Shown here: piece by piece, positions 23,283 to 32,222 of the stretch
Position numbering within the stretch: position 1 is the stretch's first letter
How the letters are laid out: the number at the start of each line of letters is the position of its first letter
Assembly: GCA_963711255.1 (NCBI GenBank)
Contig: CAVQDO010000009.1
Location: 124,001 to 188,000 of the forward strand
DNA length: 64,000 bases
DNA from: GCA-2746365 sp963711255
Lineage (GTDB): Bacteria > Pseudomonadota > Gammaproteobacteria > SZUA-229
Direction: 5' to 3'
Made by a program: the position numbers and the translations under genes
The notes under the pieces: generated by a model
Seen by the model: the letters and a program-made list of their open reading frames with translations, nothing else
Told to the model about the DNA's origin: nothing
The model's database searches: none

Positions 23283-24602
23283 ATGGCAATGAACAAACCG
23301 ATGAACCGCTGGCTCGTTGTATTTGGCGCAATTATGATTCAACTCTGCCTTGGATCAATCTATGCGTGGTCTGTATATACGCCTGCTCTGATAGAAGCAG
23401 GATGGAGCAAACTGGATACGCAGTTTGTATTCGCCGCTGGTCTGACTTCTTTTGCCGTAACGATGGTATTTGCCGGACGCAAACTAAAATCCTGGGGACC
23501 GCGTGTTCTGGCAATGGCGGGTGGAGCGACCTTATGCGCTGGTTATGTGCTGGCTGGTTTGAGCGGTGGAACTGAATTCTGGCCAGTATTACTGGGTGTC
23601 GGTCTGATTGGCGGTACTGGTATCGGTCTGGGCTATGTGGTTCCTATCGCCGTGGGCATGAACTGGTTCCCCGACCATAAAGGTATGATCACAGGGCTGG
23701 CAGTAGCTGGCTTTGGTTTTGGTGCAATGGCCTGGGTCAAACTGGCAGGTGAATGGGGAAACCTGATTACCAGCATTGGTCTTGCACAAACCTTTATCGT
23801 TTACGGAATAGCTTTTGCTGTACTGGTACTGATTGGCAGCCTTTGGATGAAAATGCCGCCTCATGGCTGGCGTCCAGCAGCTTATCAGCCAGCGCAGAAC
23901 AACTCAGGATCGGGCGGCGAGGATTTCAGCGTAGCTGAAATGTTGCATACGCCTCAGTTTTATTTGATCTTTTTCACCTTTGCAGTGAGTGCAGGCGCCG
24001 GCTTAATGTCTATCGGCCTGATGAAAATCTATCCCATGGAGGCGCTGCAAGCATCTGGTTATAGCGAGCTGGAAGCCAGTGCTATTGCAGGTACCGCGAT
24101 GGCAGTATTCTTCAGCCTGGCAAATGGTATCGGCAGAATCGTCTGGGGAACCCTGAGCGATAAGCTGGGACGAAAGCACTCGGTGATGCTTATGGCAGCC
24201 AGCCAGGGCATGATTTTACTGGCATTCACCGTAATGGCTGGTAACGAGTATCTGTTGTATCTGGGCGCCACACTGATTGGATTTAATTTCGGTGGTAACT
24301 TCGCCCTGTTTCCTGCGCTTACCGCTGATGAATTTGGCAATCATACGGTGGGACAAAACTATCCTTATGTATTTTTATCATATGGCGTAGGCGGAATCAT
24401 CTTCCCTGTATTGGGCGGAATGCTTGGTGATATGGGCAACTTTACACTGGCCTTTTCGCTGTGCGGAATCGCCTGCCTGCTGGGTGCGGCAGCCATTGCC
24501 ATTGTCTTCCCACCTCACCATAGTGAAGCGCATCGAGCTTTCAGCGTACACGGCTTCCTGCACCAGTTACATATTTTTGATCATGAAACGCAGCAGCGAT
24601 AA
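23283..24602 (+). CDS. MFS transporter, oxalate/formate antiporter (OFA) family
   Basis: This 439-residue protein has twelve transmembrane helices and the OFA-family opening RWLVVFGAIMIQLCLGSIYA followed by WSVYTPAL. Other family features are GIGLGYVVPIAVGMNWFPDH with the helix IV-V loop and GRIVWGTLSDKLGRKHSVML, the major-facilitator loop in the second half. OFA transporters exchange small carboxylates such as oxalate/formate, lactate or pyruvate; the substrate cannot be told. The charged histidine-rich C-terminus (HHSEAHRAF) is cytoplasmic. It stands alone between the repeat region and the convergent katG. Confidence 0.88.
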   Translation: MAMNKPMNRWLVVFGAIMIQLCLGSIYAWSVYTPALIEAGWSKLDTQFVFAAGLTSFAVTMVFAGRKLKSWGPRVLAMAGGATLCAGYVLAGLSGGTEFWPVLLGVGLIGGTGIGLGYVVPIAVGMNWFPDHKGMITGLAVAGFGFGAMAWVKLAGEWGNLITSIGLAQTFIVYGIAFAVLVLIGSLWMKMPPHGWRPAAYQPAQNNSGSGGEDFSVAEMLHTPQFYLIFFTFAVSAGAGLMSIGLMKIYPMEALQASGYSELEASAIAGTAMAVFFSLANGIGRIVWGTLSDKLGRKHSVMLMAASQGMILLAFTVMAGNEYLLYLGATLIGFNFGGNFALFPALTADEFGNHTVGQNYPYVFLSYGVGGIIFPVLGGMLGDMGNFTLAFSLCGIACLLGAAAIAIVFPPHHSEAHRAFSVHGFLHQLHIFDHETQQR

Positions 24603-24794
24603 CAGGCTATTCAGCCGCAGACTTCAGGATTCCAGGTCGAGTCCGACTGTCTGTTCAGTTCGGGGACAGATAGATAATTCACTACGACATGTTATACATC
24701 ACCACACCCGTAGTTAGCTATTTGCTGCAGCAGCCGCTTCCTTCAGTCTATTTACAAATCAGCCTTTCTATGGTGATCCGTTAAAAGTGCCGAT
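24603..24794. other. Intergenic stretch downstream of the transporter
   Basis: This is the plus-strand part of the 318-base gap between the transporter and katG. I see no gene, repeat or RNA in it. The only supported structure in the gap is the katG terminator at its right side. Confidence 0.6.
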
Positions 24795-24823
24795 AAAAAA
24801 GCCCCTCCTGTACAGGAGGGGCT
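24795..24823 (-). terminator. Intrinsic terminator downstream of katG
   Basis: AGCCCCTCCTGT/ACAGGAGGGGCT (24800-24823) is a perfect 24-base palindrome. On the minus strand it is followed by six T (complement of the A run 24795-24800). It lies about 100 bases after the katG stop codon and would end the katG transcript. Confidence 0.85.
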
Positions 24824-24920
24824 CGTTACTTTAACAACCGTTGTATCCGGGCAAAATCAACAGATAGCAATCACCCGGCACGGCCAGCGTCCAACGCTCA
24901 CCACGGCAACCCGTTCATCT

Positions 24921-27116
24921 TCAAATATCGAAGCGGTCACTGTTCATCACCTTGGTCCAGGCCTTAACGAAGTCGTCGATAAACGTCTTCTCGCCATCGT
25001 CAGAAGCATAAACTTCAGCGACTGCCCTAAGCTCAGAGCTGGAACCGAACACCAGGTCAACTGGTGTCGCTGTCCATTTCAGCTTGCCACTCTTGCGGTC
25101 ACGACCTTCATACACGCCCTCTGATTTCGATGGCGCCCACGTGGTGGCCATGTCCAGCAGGTTGACGAAGAAGTCGTTGCTCAGCTGTCCTGGTTCGCTG
25201 GTGAACACGCCATGCTTCGAACCACCGGCATTCGCGCCCATTGCACGCATACCGCCGACCAGTGCGGTCATCTCCGGTACTGTCAGAGTCAACAGGTCCG
25301 CCTTCTCGACCAGCATTTTAGTCGGAGAACCGTAAGCACCTTCGTTGTAGTAGTTACGGAAAGCATCAGCCTTCGGTTCCAGTACCGCGAACGAATGCAC
25401 ATCGGTCATCGCCTGCGTTGCATCACCGCGACCCGGTTTGAACGGTACCTTGACCTTATGACCTGCATCACTGGCGGCTTTCTCGATAGCGGCAGCACCA
25501 CCGAGTACGATCAGGTCAGCCATGGAAACATTTATGCCGGCATCTTTTTTTATCGTCTCCAGCTTCTTCAGAACCTTACCAAGTTCTTTCGGATCATTGG
25601 CGTCCCAGTTCTTCTGAGGCGCAAGTTGAACTCGCGCACCATTGGCACCACCGCGCATGTCAGAATCGCGATAGGTAGAAGCTGATGCCCAGGCTGCTCT
25701 TACCAGTTCAGGCACGGTCAGACCGGATTTCAGGATACTCGCTTTCAGCGTATCGGCCTCTTTATCACTTATTTTGTGATCGGCTGCTGGAACAGGATCC
25801 TGCCAGACGAATATTTCTTCCGGGATTTCGCTGCCGGCATAGCGTGTACGCGGACCCAGATCACGATGCGTCAGTTTGAACCAGGCTTTGGCGAATGCCT
25901 GGTCGAACTCTTTCGGATTCTTCCAGAAACGCTCGGCGATCTTGCGGAAGCCAGGGTCCTCCTTCAGTGAAAGGTCTGTCGTCAGCATGACAGGCGGATT
26001 ACGTTTGCCCTCGACGTGGGCATCCGGTACTGCTGTATGCATTGATTCATCGGTAGGCACCCACACGGTTGCACCAGCGGGCGTCTTCTGCTGTTTCCAG
26101 TCGAACCTGAACAGGTTGTCGAGATACAGGATAGACCAGGCGGTTGGTGTCTGGGTCCAGGCACCTTCCAGGCCGCTGGTCACGGTGTCTTCAGCATTGC
26201 CTTTACCACACTTGTTCTTCCAGCCAAAACCCTGCTCTTCGATGGCAGCGGCGGCAGGCTCCGGGCCTACGCAGTCAGCTTTCCTGGCACCGTGGTTCTT
26301 GCCCAGGGTATGTCCACCGGCGATCAGCGCAACAATCTCTTCATCGTTCATCGCCATACGGCCGAATGATTGACGGATGTCATGGGCAGCAGAGACCGGG
26401 TCAAGATTGCCGCTGGGGCCTTCAGGGTTGACATAAATCAGACCCATTTGTAATGCTGCCAACGGCTTTTCAAGCTCGCCATCTTTTTTGTAACGCTTGT
26501 CGTTGCCAAGCATCTTGGTCTCGGGACCCCAGTACACCAGGTCAGATTCCCAGTCGTCCACCCGGCCGCCGGCAAAACCCAGGGTTTCGAAACCCATCGA
26601 TTCCAGTGCGACGTTACCGGCCAGGATCATCAGGTCGGCCCAGGAAACATTACGCCCGTATTTCTGTTTGACCGGCCATAGCACGCGGCGCGCCTTGTCG
26701 AGACTGGCGTTATCAGGCCAGCTGTTGAGTGGCTCGAATCGTTGCTGACCGCCATCGGCACCACCGCGTCCATCATGTATGCGGTAGGTGCCTGCGCTGT
26801 GCCAGGCCATCCTGATCATCAGGCCGCCATAGTGACCCCAGTCCGCTGGCCACCAGTCCTGTGAGGTAGTCAGTGTTTTTTCGATGTCCGCTTTCAGGGT
26901 CTTGAGATCGACACTGTTGAAGGCCTTTGCGTAGTCGAAGTCATCGCCGTAGGCATTGGATTTTTCATCATGGTCACGCAGCGGACCAAGATCTACCTGG
27001 TCAGGCCACCAGAAACTATTCGGTTTGGCCTTGCCACTGAACATGTTCTCGGACTGTGCCGCCGGCGCAATCGCGATCGCTATGGCAGCGACCAGGGGTA
27101 TCGTTCTTTTAAACAT
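24921..27116 (-). CDS. katG: Catalase-peroxidase KatG with N-terminal signal peptide
   Basis: This 731-residue enzyme decomposes hydrogen peroxide. The N-terminal haem domain has MIRMAWHSAGTYR (distal Arg-Trp-His, about residue 103), the tyrosine of MGLIYVNPEGP and the methionine of GRMAMNDEE, which form the Met-Tyr-Trp adduct. The proximal histidine is in ALIAGGHTLGKNHGA. The degenerate second domain includes VRAAWASASTYRDSDMRGG. Unlike cytosolic KatG, it starts with a Sec-type signal (KRTIPLVAAIAIAIAPAAQS), so it is probably periplasmic, like KatP. It is divergent from oxyR. Confidence 0.95.
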   Translation of the reverse strand: MFKRTIPLVAAIAIAIAPAAQSENMFSGKAKPNSFWWPDQVDLGPLRDHDEKSNAYGDDFDYAKAFNSVDLKTLKADIEKTLTTSQDWWPADWGHYGGLMIRMAWHSAGTYRIHDGRGGADGGQQRFEPLNSWPDNASLDKARRVLWPVKQKYGRNVSWADLMILAGNVALESMGFETLGFAGGRVDDWESDLVYWGPETKMLGNDKRYKKDGELEKPLAALQMGLIYVNPEGPSGNLDPVSAAHDIRQSFGRMAMNDEEIVALIAGGHTLGKNHGARKADCVGPEPAAAAIEEQGFGWKNKCGKGNAEDTVTSGLEGAWTQTPTAWSILYLDNLFRFDWKQQKTPAGATVWVPTDESMHTAVPDAHVEGKRNPPVMLTTDLSLKEDPGFRKIAERFWKNPKEFDQAFAKAWFKLTHRDLGPRTRYAGSEIPEEIFVWQDPVPAADHKISDKEADTLKASILKSGLTVPELVRAAWASASTYRDSDMRGGANGARVQLAPQKNWDANDPKELGKVLKKLETIKKDAGINVSMADLIVLGGAAAIEKAASDAGHKVKVPFKPGRGDATQAMTDVHSFAVLEPKADAFRNYYNEGAYGSPTKMLVEKADLLTLTVPEMTALVGGMRAMGANAGGSKHGVFTSEPGQLSNDFFVNLLDMATTWAPSKSEGVYEGRDRKSGKLKWTATPVDLVFGSSSELRAVAEVYASDDGEKTFIDDFVKAWTKVMNSDRFDI

Positions 27117-27430
27117 ATATTTTCTCCCAAAGTAGTGATGTTTTCAGAAGTAATGCAACGGTTGATTTGGTATACATATAACTTCTCCTTTTGATTCGAT
27201 GATTTGATTCAACGATTTTTAATTGCTATACCATTCCTTTACATACGTTATAAGGACAGCATCTCAAGACATTATTTTCAATACTATATTACCGGAACAA
27301 GAGAATGGGTATTTGATTGTTACTATCACAGCAATAGCTTTACTTAATATCACCAAACACTAATACACTTATATAAAAACTAACGATCATATAGCTTTGA
27401 TTATTAATAGCTATCGAATAAACTTGCGCT
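27117..27430. promoter_or_regulatory. katG/oxyR divergent control region
   Basis: This AT-rich 314-base spacer must hold both promoters. Near the oxyR start an inverted repeat ATAGCT-N12-AGCTAT (27391-27414) is present, with a further CTAT at 27429 running into the start codon. OxyR sites are built of ATAG/CTAT half-sites, although with a different spacing (N7), so autoregulation here is only a suggestion. I found no confident -35/-10 pair for katG. Confidence 0.4.
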
Positions 27431-28369
27431 ATGACACTTACAGAACTTCGTTACATCGTTGCAGTTGCTCGTGAGCACCACTTTGGCCGCGCTGCAAAAA
27501 GCTGCCATGTCAGTCAGCCCACGCTGAGTGTCGCCATCAAAAAACTGGAGGATGAGTTACGTGTGTCGATTTTTGAACGCGGCAGCAATGAAGTCACCTT
27601 GTCCCCCATCGGAGAGCGCATCGTACAGCAGGCACAACAGACACTGGAGGCGGCAGATAACATTAAACAGCTGGCTCAGCATGGAAAGAACCAGCTTGCG
27701 GGACCACTACGCATCGGTGCAATTCATACCATAGGTCCGTATCTATATCCAGAACTGATCCCGCTACTTCGAAAAGCTGCACCCGAGATGCCGCTGGTGG
27801 TCGAAGAAAACTATACTGCTGTTTTAACAGAAAAGCTCAAACACGGTGAGCTTGACGTCATCATTATTGCACTGCCTTTTAAAGAGCAGGGCATTGTAAC
27901 GCAAGCACTATATGAAGAACCTTTTGTTGTACTGCTGCCTGCCGCACATCCACTGACAGCACGAAAAACAATTAGCTCTAAATTGCTCGAAGATGAAAAT
28001 GTTTTGTTACTAGGCCAGGGGCACTGTTTTAGAGATCATGTACTGGAGGCCTGTCCCGCCTGCATTCCCAAGCCAGGACTAATCGGTGATATGCCGCATA
28101 CTGTTGAAGGTAGTTCACTGGAAACAATTCGACACATGGTAGTCTCCGGACTTGGCGTGACCGTGCTACCTTGCACCGCGGCTGTCGCTCATACCTATTC
28201 TCAGCGATTGCTGTCAATCCGACGTTTTAGCAATCCTGCACCAACTCGTACAGTAGCACTGGCATGGCGCATTTCTTTTCCTCGCACCAAAGTTATCAAT
28301 GTTATTAACACCGCTGTACATGCCTGTAATTTAAGTTGCGTAAAACTCGCGAAAAAAAGTCGCCAATAA
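27431..28369 (+). CDS. oxyR: Hydrogen peroxide-sensing regulator OxyR
   Basis: This 312-residue LysR-type regulator matches OxyR. The helix-turn-helix lies in AREHHFGRAAKSCHVSQPTL (residues about 13-32). The redox pair is in GHCFRDHVLEACP (about residues 199 and 208), the spacing at which E. coli OxyR forms its regulatory disulfide. It activates peroxide defence genes; divergent katG is the obvious target. Length is close to E. coli OxyR (305). Confidence 0.95.
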   Translation: MTLTELRYIVAVAREHHFGRAAKSCHVSQPTLSVAIKKLEDELRVSIFERGSNEVTLSPIGERIVQQAQQTLEAADNIKQLAQHGKNQLAGPLRIGAIHTIGPYLYPELIPLLRKAAPEMPLVVEENYTAVLTEKLKHGELDVIIIALPFKEQGIVTQALYEEPFVVLLPAAHPLTARKTISSKLLEDENVLLLGQGHCFRDHVLEACPACIPKPGLIGDMPHTVEGSSLETIRHMVVSGLGVTVLPCTAAVAHTYSQRLLSIRRFSNPAPTRTVALAWRISFPRTKVINVINTAVHACNLSCVKLAKKSRQ

Positions 28370-28435
28370 ACTTTTATCCCCGTCTTCGAAATAATGACAG
28401 CGTAAGCAAGCTTTGTTGTTTGCAGGCCTTTACAG

Positions 28436-30025
28436 TTAATGCAGTATTTCTACAATTGACCGTACCAGTTTCTCCGAATCGACGGGCTTTTTCTGGTAAC
28501 GGATGCCCATCTTTTCAGCCTCACTCGCATTGACGTCTTCGCTATAACCACTACACAGGATCACCGGAAATTCCGGCCGGATTTCTCTCAGCTGTTTTAT
28601 CAGCTCGATGCCAGTTAGCCCTGGCATGGTCTGGTCGGTTATCAGCAAATCAAACTTCCCGGGGTTTTTCCGGAACAGCTTTAACAGCTCCTTGCTATCG
28701 GTTTTAATGGTCGCCTGGAAACCATGCAACGCCAGCATCTCACCCATGTATTCAGCAATCAGCGGCTCATCATCTAGCACCAGTACCTGCCTGCCTGCAC
28801 CGACAGCTGAATCAGTAGCGGCTGGCATGCTTTCAGGCAGGTCTGCGACCTGCTTTACAGTTTTTGCAACAGGCGAGAATAACAGCCGAAAGGTCGACCC
28901 TTTGCCCGGCGCTGTCTCTACCAGGGCATGGCCACCATGACCAGTCATGATACCGTGCAATACCGACAAACCCATGCCTGTGCCTTTACCGATTTCCTTG
29001 GTGGTATAAAAAGGCTCGAACAGATGTTCAAGCGTTTCAGGCGTCATGCCGCTACCGGTATCAATTACCGATAATTCGACCCAGTCACCTTTCACCGCTT
29101 TATGACAGCAGGCACACTCCATGTTTATATCACGGTGCCAGCCAAAATTGATCTTTAGCTTGCCGACATCATTCATCGCATCTTTTGCGTTGATGCAAAG
29201 GTTCATCAATAGCTGCTGCAGTTTTGCCGGATCCATCAGAATCATCGGTAGCTCTTCTTCACAGTGCAGCTCTATACTGATGCTACTGGGAAAAACAGAG
29301 CGCAACATATTTACACTTTCTGCCAGCACTGGTGCAAAATGCATCGGCTGCTCAGCGACGATATCGATACGGCTAAAAGTCATCATCTGGGCCACAAGAT
29401 CCCTGGCTCTTTCTGATGCCTGCAGCGCGGTTGCGAGATTTTTTACCATTTTTTCCGGAACCCTGTCACCGTAACGCTTAAGTGACATATCGATATAACC
29501 CATGATGATGTTGAGAATATTGTTAAAGTCATGGGCGATACCGCTACTCAGCTGTCCCAGCGCCTGCATCTTGTGTGCCTGGTTGAGTTCGCGTTGCAGA
29601 CTTTCCTTTTCTATATCTACGGCAAGTTTCTCTGCGGCCAACTCATTCTCTATACGGGCACGAGCGAGACACATTTTGACCATGAATTCGATTTCACCAG
29701 GCTGATAGGGCTTGAGGATATAAGCAAAGGGCTGTGTCTGCTCGGCACGAAACAGCAGATCGTCATAGTTGTAGGCGGTCAGATAAATCGTCGGGATATT
29801 ATATTTTTCCTTGATCTGTCGCACAGCTTCTATGCCATCGATAACACCGGAGAGGATGATATCGATGATCATGAGGTCGATGCCACCCTGTGCTGCCGTT
29901 GCTATCGCCTGCTCGCCGGTAGGTACTACGGCAACGATCCGATATCCCGCCTGCTGCAACACCAGTTTAAGATGATCCGCCTGAAGTACGTCATCTTCGA
30001 CGATAAGAATGTTGGCACTTTCCAC
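28436..30025 (-). CDS. Hybrid sensor: receiver-histidine kinase-receiver protein
   Basis: This 529-residue cytosolic protein has a receiver domain first (residues 4-120; ILIVEDDVLQADHLKLVL, phospho-Asp in DLMIIDIILSG). A short coiled coil follows, then a kinase core with the phosphorylated His in LSSGIAHDFNNILNIIMGYI (about 165) and the ATP site DTGSGMTPETLEHLFEPFYT, KGTGMGLSVLHGIM. A final receiver follows (about 405-525; LVLDDEPLIAEYM, LLITDQTMPGLTG). There is no membrane segment, so the input is probably another kinase through the first receiver. GTG start at 30025 follows GGTGG. No cognate regulator gene is adjacent. Confidence 0.9.
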   Translation of the reverse strand: MESANILIVEDDVLQADHLKLVLQQAGYRIVAVVPTGEQAIATAAQGGIDLMIIDIILSGVIDGIEAVRQIKEKYNIPTIYLTAYNYDDLLFRAEQTQPFAYILKPYQPGEIEFMVKMCLARARIENELAAEKLAVDIEKESLQRELNQAHKMQALGQLSSGIAHDFNNILNIIMGYIDMSLKRYGDRVPEKMVKNLATALQASERARDLVAQMMTFSRIDIVAEQPMHFAPVLAESVNMLRSVFPSSISIELHCEEELPMILMDPAKLQQLLMNLCINAKDAMNDVGKLKINFGWHRDINMECACCHKAVKGDWVELSVIDTGSGMTPETLEHLFEPFYTTKEIGKGTGMGLSVLHGIMTGHGGHALVETAPGKGSTFRLLFSPVAKTVKQVADLPESMPAATDSAVGAGRQVLVLDDEPLIAEYMGEMLALHGFQATIKTDSKELLKLFRKNPGKFDLLITDQTMPGLTGIELIKQLREIRPEFPVILCSGYSEDVNASEAEKMGIRYQKKPVDSEKLVRSIVEILH

Positions 30026-30182
30026 TGTTCACCACCATTAGCAATATAATTACATTAGTAACCCTTCTAACCCAGACCACACTAATGTAAATTTCTTACG
30101 GGTACAAGATAAATTTTTTGCCTAAAGTTGTAAAAACAGAGGCGGTAACCCCTTTCTGACCATAAACAAACATAAATACCCC

Positions 30183-30386
30183 TTAACCCCGCCGCCACTC
30201 CTTTTCACCGACGGTTTCAGTATTCGCCTCGCGGGCATCTATCAGCTGACTAAACCCCGGGTGAATCAGGCCATCAAAATTATCGATCATCCAGTGCGTG
30301 CTGCTAATCAGTTCCTCGGCAATCACGTTGCCGCTGTATTTCGTCACTACCAGCTTGCCGTCATAATAAATCTTTCGCTCTACCAT
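30183..30386 (-). CDS. Hypothetical protein (67 aa)
   Basis: This 67-residue protein starts at ATG 30386, which has an excellent Shine-Dalgarno sequence (GAGGGG, seven bases upstream on the minus strand). An upstream in-frame start at 30482 would run into ttcA and is not used. The protein begins MVERKIYYDGKLVVTKYSGN and looks like a small alpha/beta domain; the N-terminal strand pair and the later LIDAREAN recall small STAS-like or DUF domains, but I do not recognise the family. It is the last gene of the def-to-ttcA run. Confidence 0.6.
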   Translation of the reverse strand: MVERKIYYDGKLVVTKYSGNVIAEELISSTHWMIDNFDGLIHPGFSQLIDAREANTETVGEKEWRRG

Positions 30387-30408
30387 ATGGCAGCCCCTCG
30401 GTGGTTGA

Positions 30409-31240
30409 TTAACGCTGCAAGATAGACTGCAAGCCTTGAAAGTCGTACAGCTCATGGTCAGCAAGATGCGAAGGCACGACATTTTGCAGGCTGTGCATAA
30501 TCATTTCTGAACGCCCCGGACTTTCTGCCTCCCACTGCTGGATCATGCCTTTTATTACCTTACGCTGCATATTCTCCTGCGAGCCGCACAGGTTACAGGG
30601 AATAATCGGGTATTCCTGAATAGCAGCATAGGCCGCAATATCGCTTTCTTTGGCCAGTGCCAGCGGACGTATCACAATGTGTTTTTCATTATCACTAAGC
30701 AGTTTTGGCGGCATGGTTTTTAACTGGCCGTTAAAAAACATATTTAAAAAGAAGGTTTCAATGATGTCATCCTGGTGATGACCCAGCGCAATTTTAGTCG
30801 CACCGGTTTGCTCAGCAAAAGAATACAGAATACCGCGGCGTAAACGTGAACATAAACCACAGGTGGTTTTACCTTCCGGCACTTTCTCTTTCACGATACT
30901 GTAAGTATCCTGCTCAAGAATATGGTATTCAACACCCAGCTTCTCTAAATAAGCCGGCAGTATATGCTTCTGGAAAACCGGGCTGTTTCTGGTCCAGGTT
31001 GACTGCCACCAGTTCAAATGAAATCGGTGCTTTTTTCTGCAGCGCCATTAACATCTCCAGCATGGTGTAACTGTCTTTGCCGCCCGACAGACACACCATC
31101 ACCCGGTCACCCTGCTCAATCATGTTGTATTGCACAATGGCTTCACCGACATTATGTTTCAGGCGCTTGAACAACTTCTTCGGTTGCGCTTCTGCAACCG
31201 GCTCGAACTTCGGCATTACTGTTATAGACTGACTACTCAT
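30409..31240 (-). pseudogene. ttcA: tRNA 2-thiocytidine biosynthesis protein TtcA, frameshifted
   Basis: TtcA thiolates cytidine-32 of some tRNAs using an iron-sulfur cluster and ATP. Both halves are well conserved but in different frames. Frame one (from ATG 31240) has the PP-loop VMVCLSGGKDSYTMLEML and runs to VAVNLDQKQPGFPE, then goes off course to a stop at 30929. Frame two resumes with HILPAYLEKLGVEYHILEQD and carries both cluster cysteine motifs (TTCGLCSRLRRG, PCNLCGSQENMQRKV) to the end. Dropping one base near 30967 joins PE to HILPAYLEKLG exactly as in homologues. It is therefore either a one-base insertion mutation or a sequence error. Confidence 0.85.
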
Positions 31241-32186
31241 ACACCGAGGCCTCACCTTGCGGTCGTGTTTGAAAATATCGCAGTGTCCATAAATATTGTA
31301 ACGGACACAATTTAATTGCCTGTTCCATAGCACTGTTCATGTTGACACAATCCTGCGCATCATCACCACTGGGCAATGCGTCGATTTCAGGGAAAAGACG
31401 AATGTGATAACGCCTGTCTTCTTCACGGTAACAGCTGACACAGGGTAACACCACCGCATTACACGACTTCGCCAGCCGACCCAGTACCGGAATAGTCGCT
31501 TTTTGCACGCCAAAAAAGGGCGCGAATACCGAGCTTTCCGTACCCAGGTCTTCGTCTGCCAGGTAAATTAATACCTTACCGCCGCGGGTTTCACGTATTA
31601 ACGGCCTTAGGCCATCTTCACGGGTAAATAACAGGCTGCCGTTATGTTTGCCAAAGCGTAATCTGCCGTTTGCAATCTTCCAGTCGATCACCGGGTTCCT
31701 CACCACCTTGTACGGCGAGCTGGACGAGTAATCCATCGCGATGGCTGCACCGGCAAAATCCAGCCCGACATTATGCGTCAGCAAAATAATAATATTTTTG
31801 CCCTGCAGCCGATATTGTTCAATTTGCTCAAAACCCGTTCTCTGGATTCTTTTTCTAACCCTGGACACAGGGCGCCACCACAAAATAGCGTAATGCAATA
31901 GACTGCGAAACTGCGACTGAAAATGCAGCCTGACCATGTTATTCAGCTCAGTCGAATCCTTATCCGGGAAACACAGACCAAGATTGGTCTTAACAATATT
32001 AAACCGCTTTTTATTTTTAGCTGCAGCCAGCAGACCTGCTCGAGCACCCAACCAGTCAATAACCGGAGCGGGTAACAGAGTAACAATATAAAACATCGCC
32101 AGGCCAAACCAGGTCAGCCAGTATCGCGGATGCAGCAACACCAGGCGAAAACGATATCTATCCTGATTCTTTATTTTATGGCTCAT
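31233..32186 (-). CDS. Lipid A biosynthesis (LpxL/HtrB-like) acyltransferase
   Basis: This 317-residue inner-membrane enzyme adds a secondary acyl chain to lipid A. One N-terminal membrane anchor (WLTWFGLAMFYIVTLLPAPV) is followed by the acyltransferase HX4D motif in LLTHNVGLDFAGAAIA (about residue 137) and EDLGTESSVFAPFFGVQKAT, typical of the LpxL/LpxM superfamily. Which of the secondary acylations it performs cannot be told. The stop codon overlaps the ttcA start by eight bases. It follows trkH by 36 bases. Confidence 0.88.
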   Translation of the reverse strand: MSHKIKNQDRYRFRLVLLHPRYWLTWFGLAMFYIVTLLPAPVIDWLGARAGLLAAAKNKKRFNIVKTNLGLCFPDKDSTELNNMVRLHFQSQFRSLLHYAILWWRPVSRVRKRIQRTGFEQIEQYRLQGKNIIILLTHNVGLDFAGAAIAMDYSSSSPYKVVRNPVIDWKIANGRLRFGKHNGSLLFTREDGLRPLIRETRGGKVLIYLADEDLGTESSVFAPFFGVQKATIPVLGRLAKSCNAVVLPCVSCYREEDRRYHIRLFPEIDALPSGDDAQDCVNMNSAMEQAIKLCPLQYLWTLRYFQTRPQGEASVYE

Positions 32187-32222
32187 GCTTCATCAATAAA
32201 TAATTGCACGAAAAAGCGGAAG

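Noticed and set aside
25212..25685. A 157-codon frame opposite katG
   Set aside because: Shadow of the strongly conserved katG coding sequence; low-complexity composition without domain.
30387..30482. Longer start for the 67-residue gene after ttcA
   Set aside because: The extension lies over the ttcA 3' end in another frame, while the ATG at 30386 has a near-perfect ribosome site.
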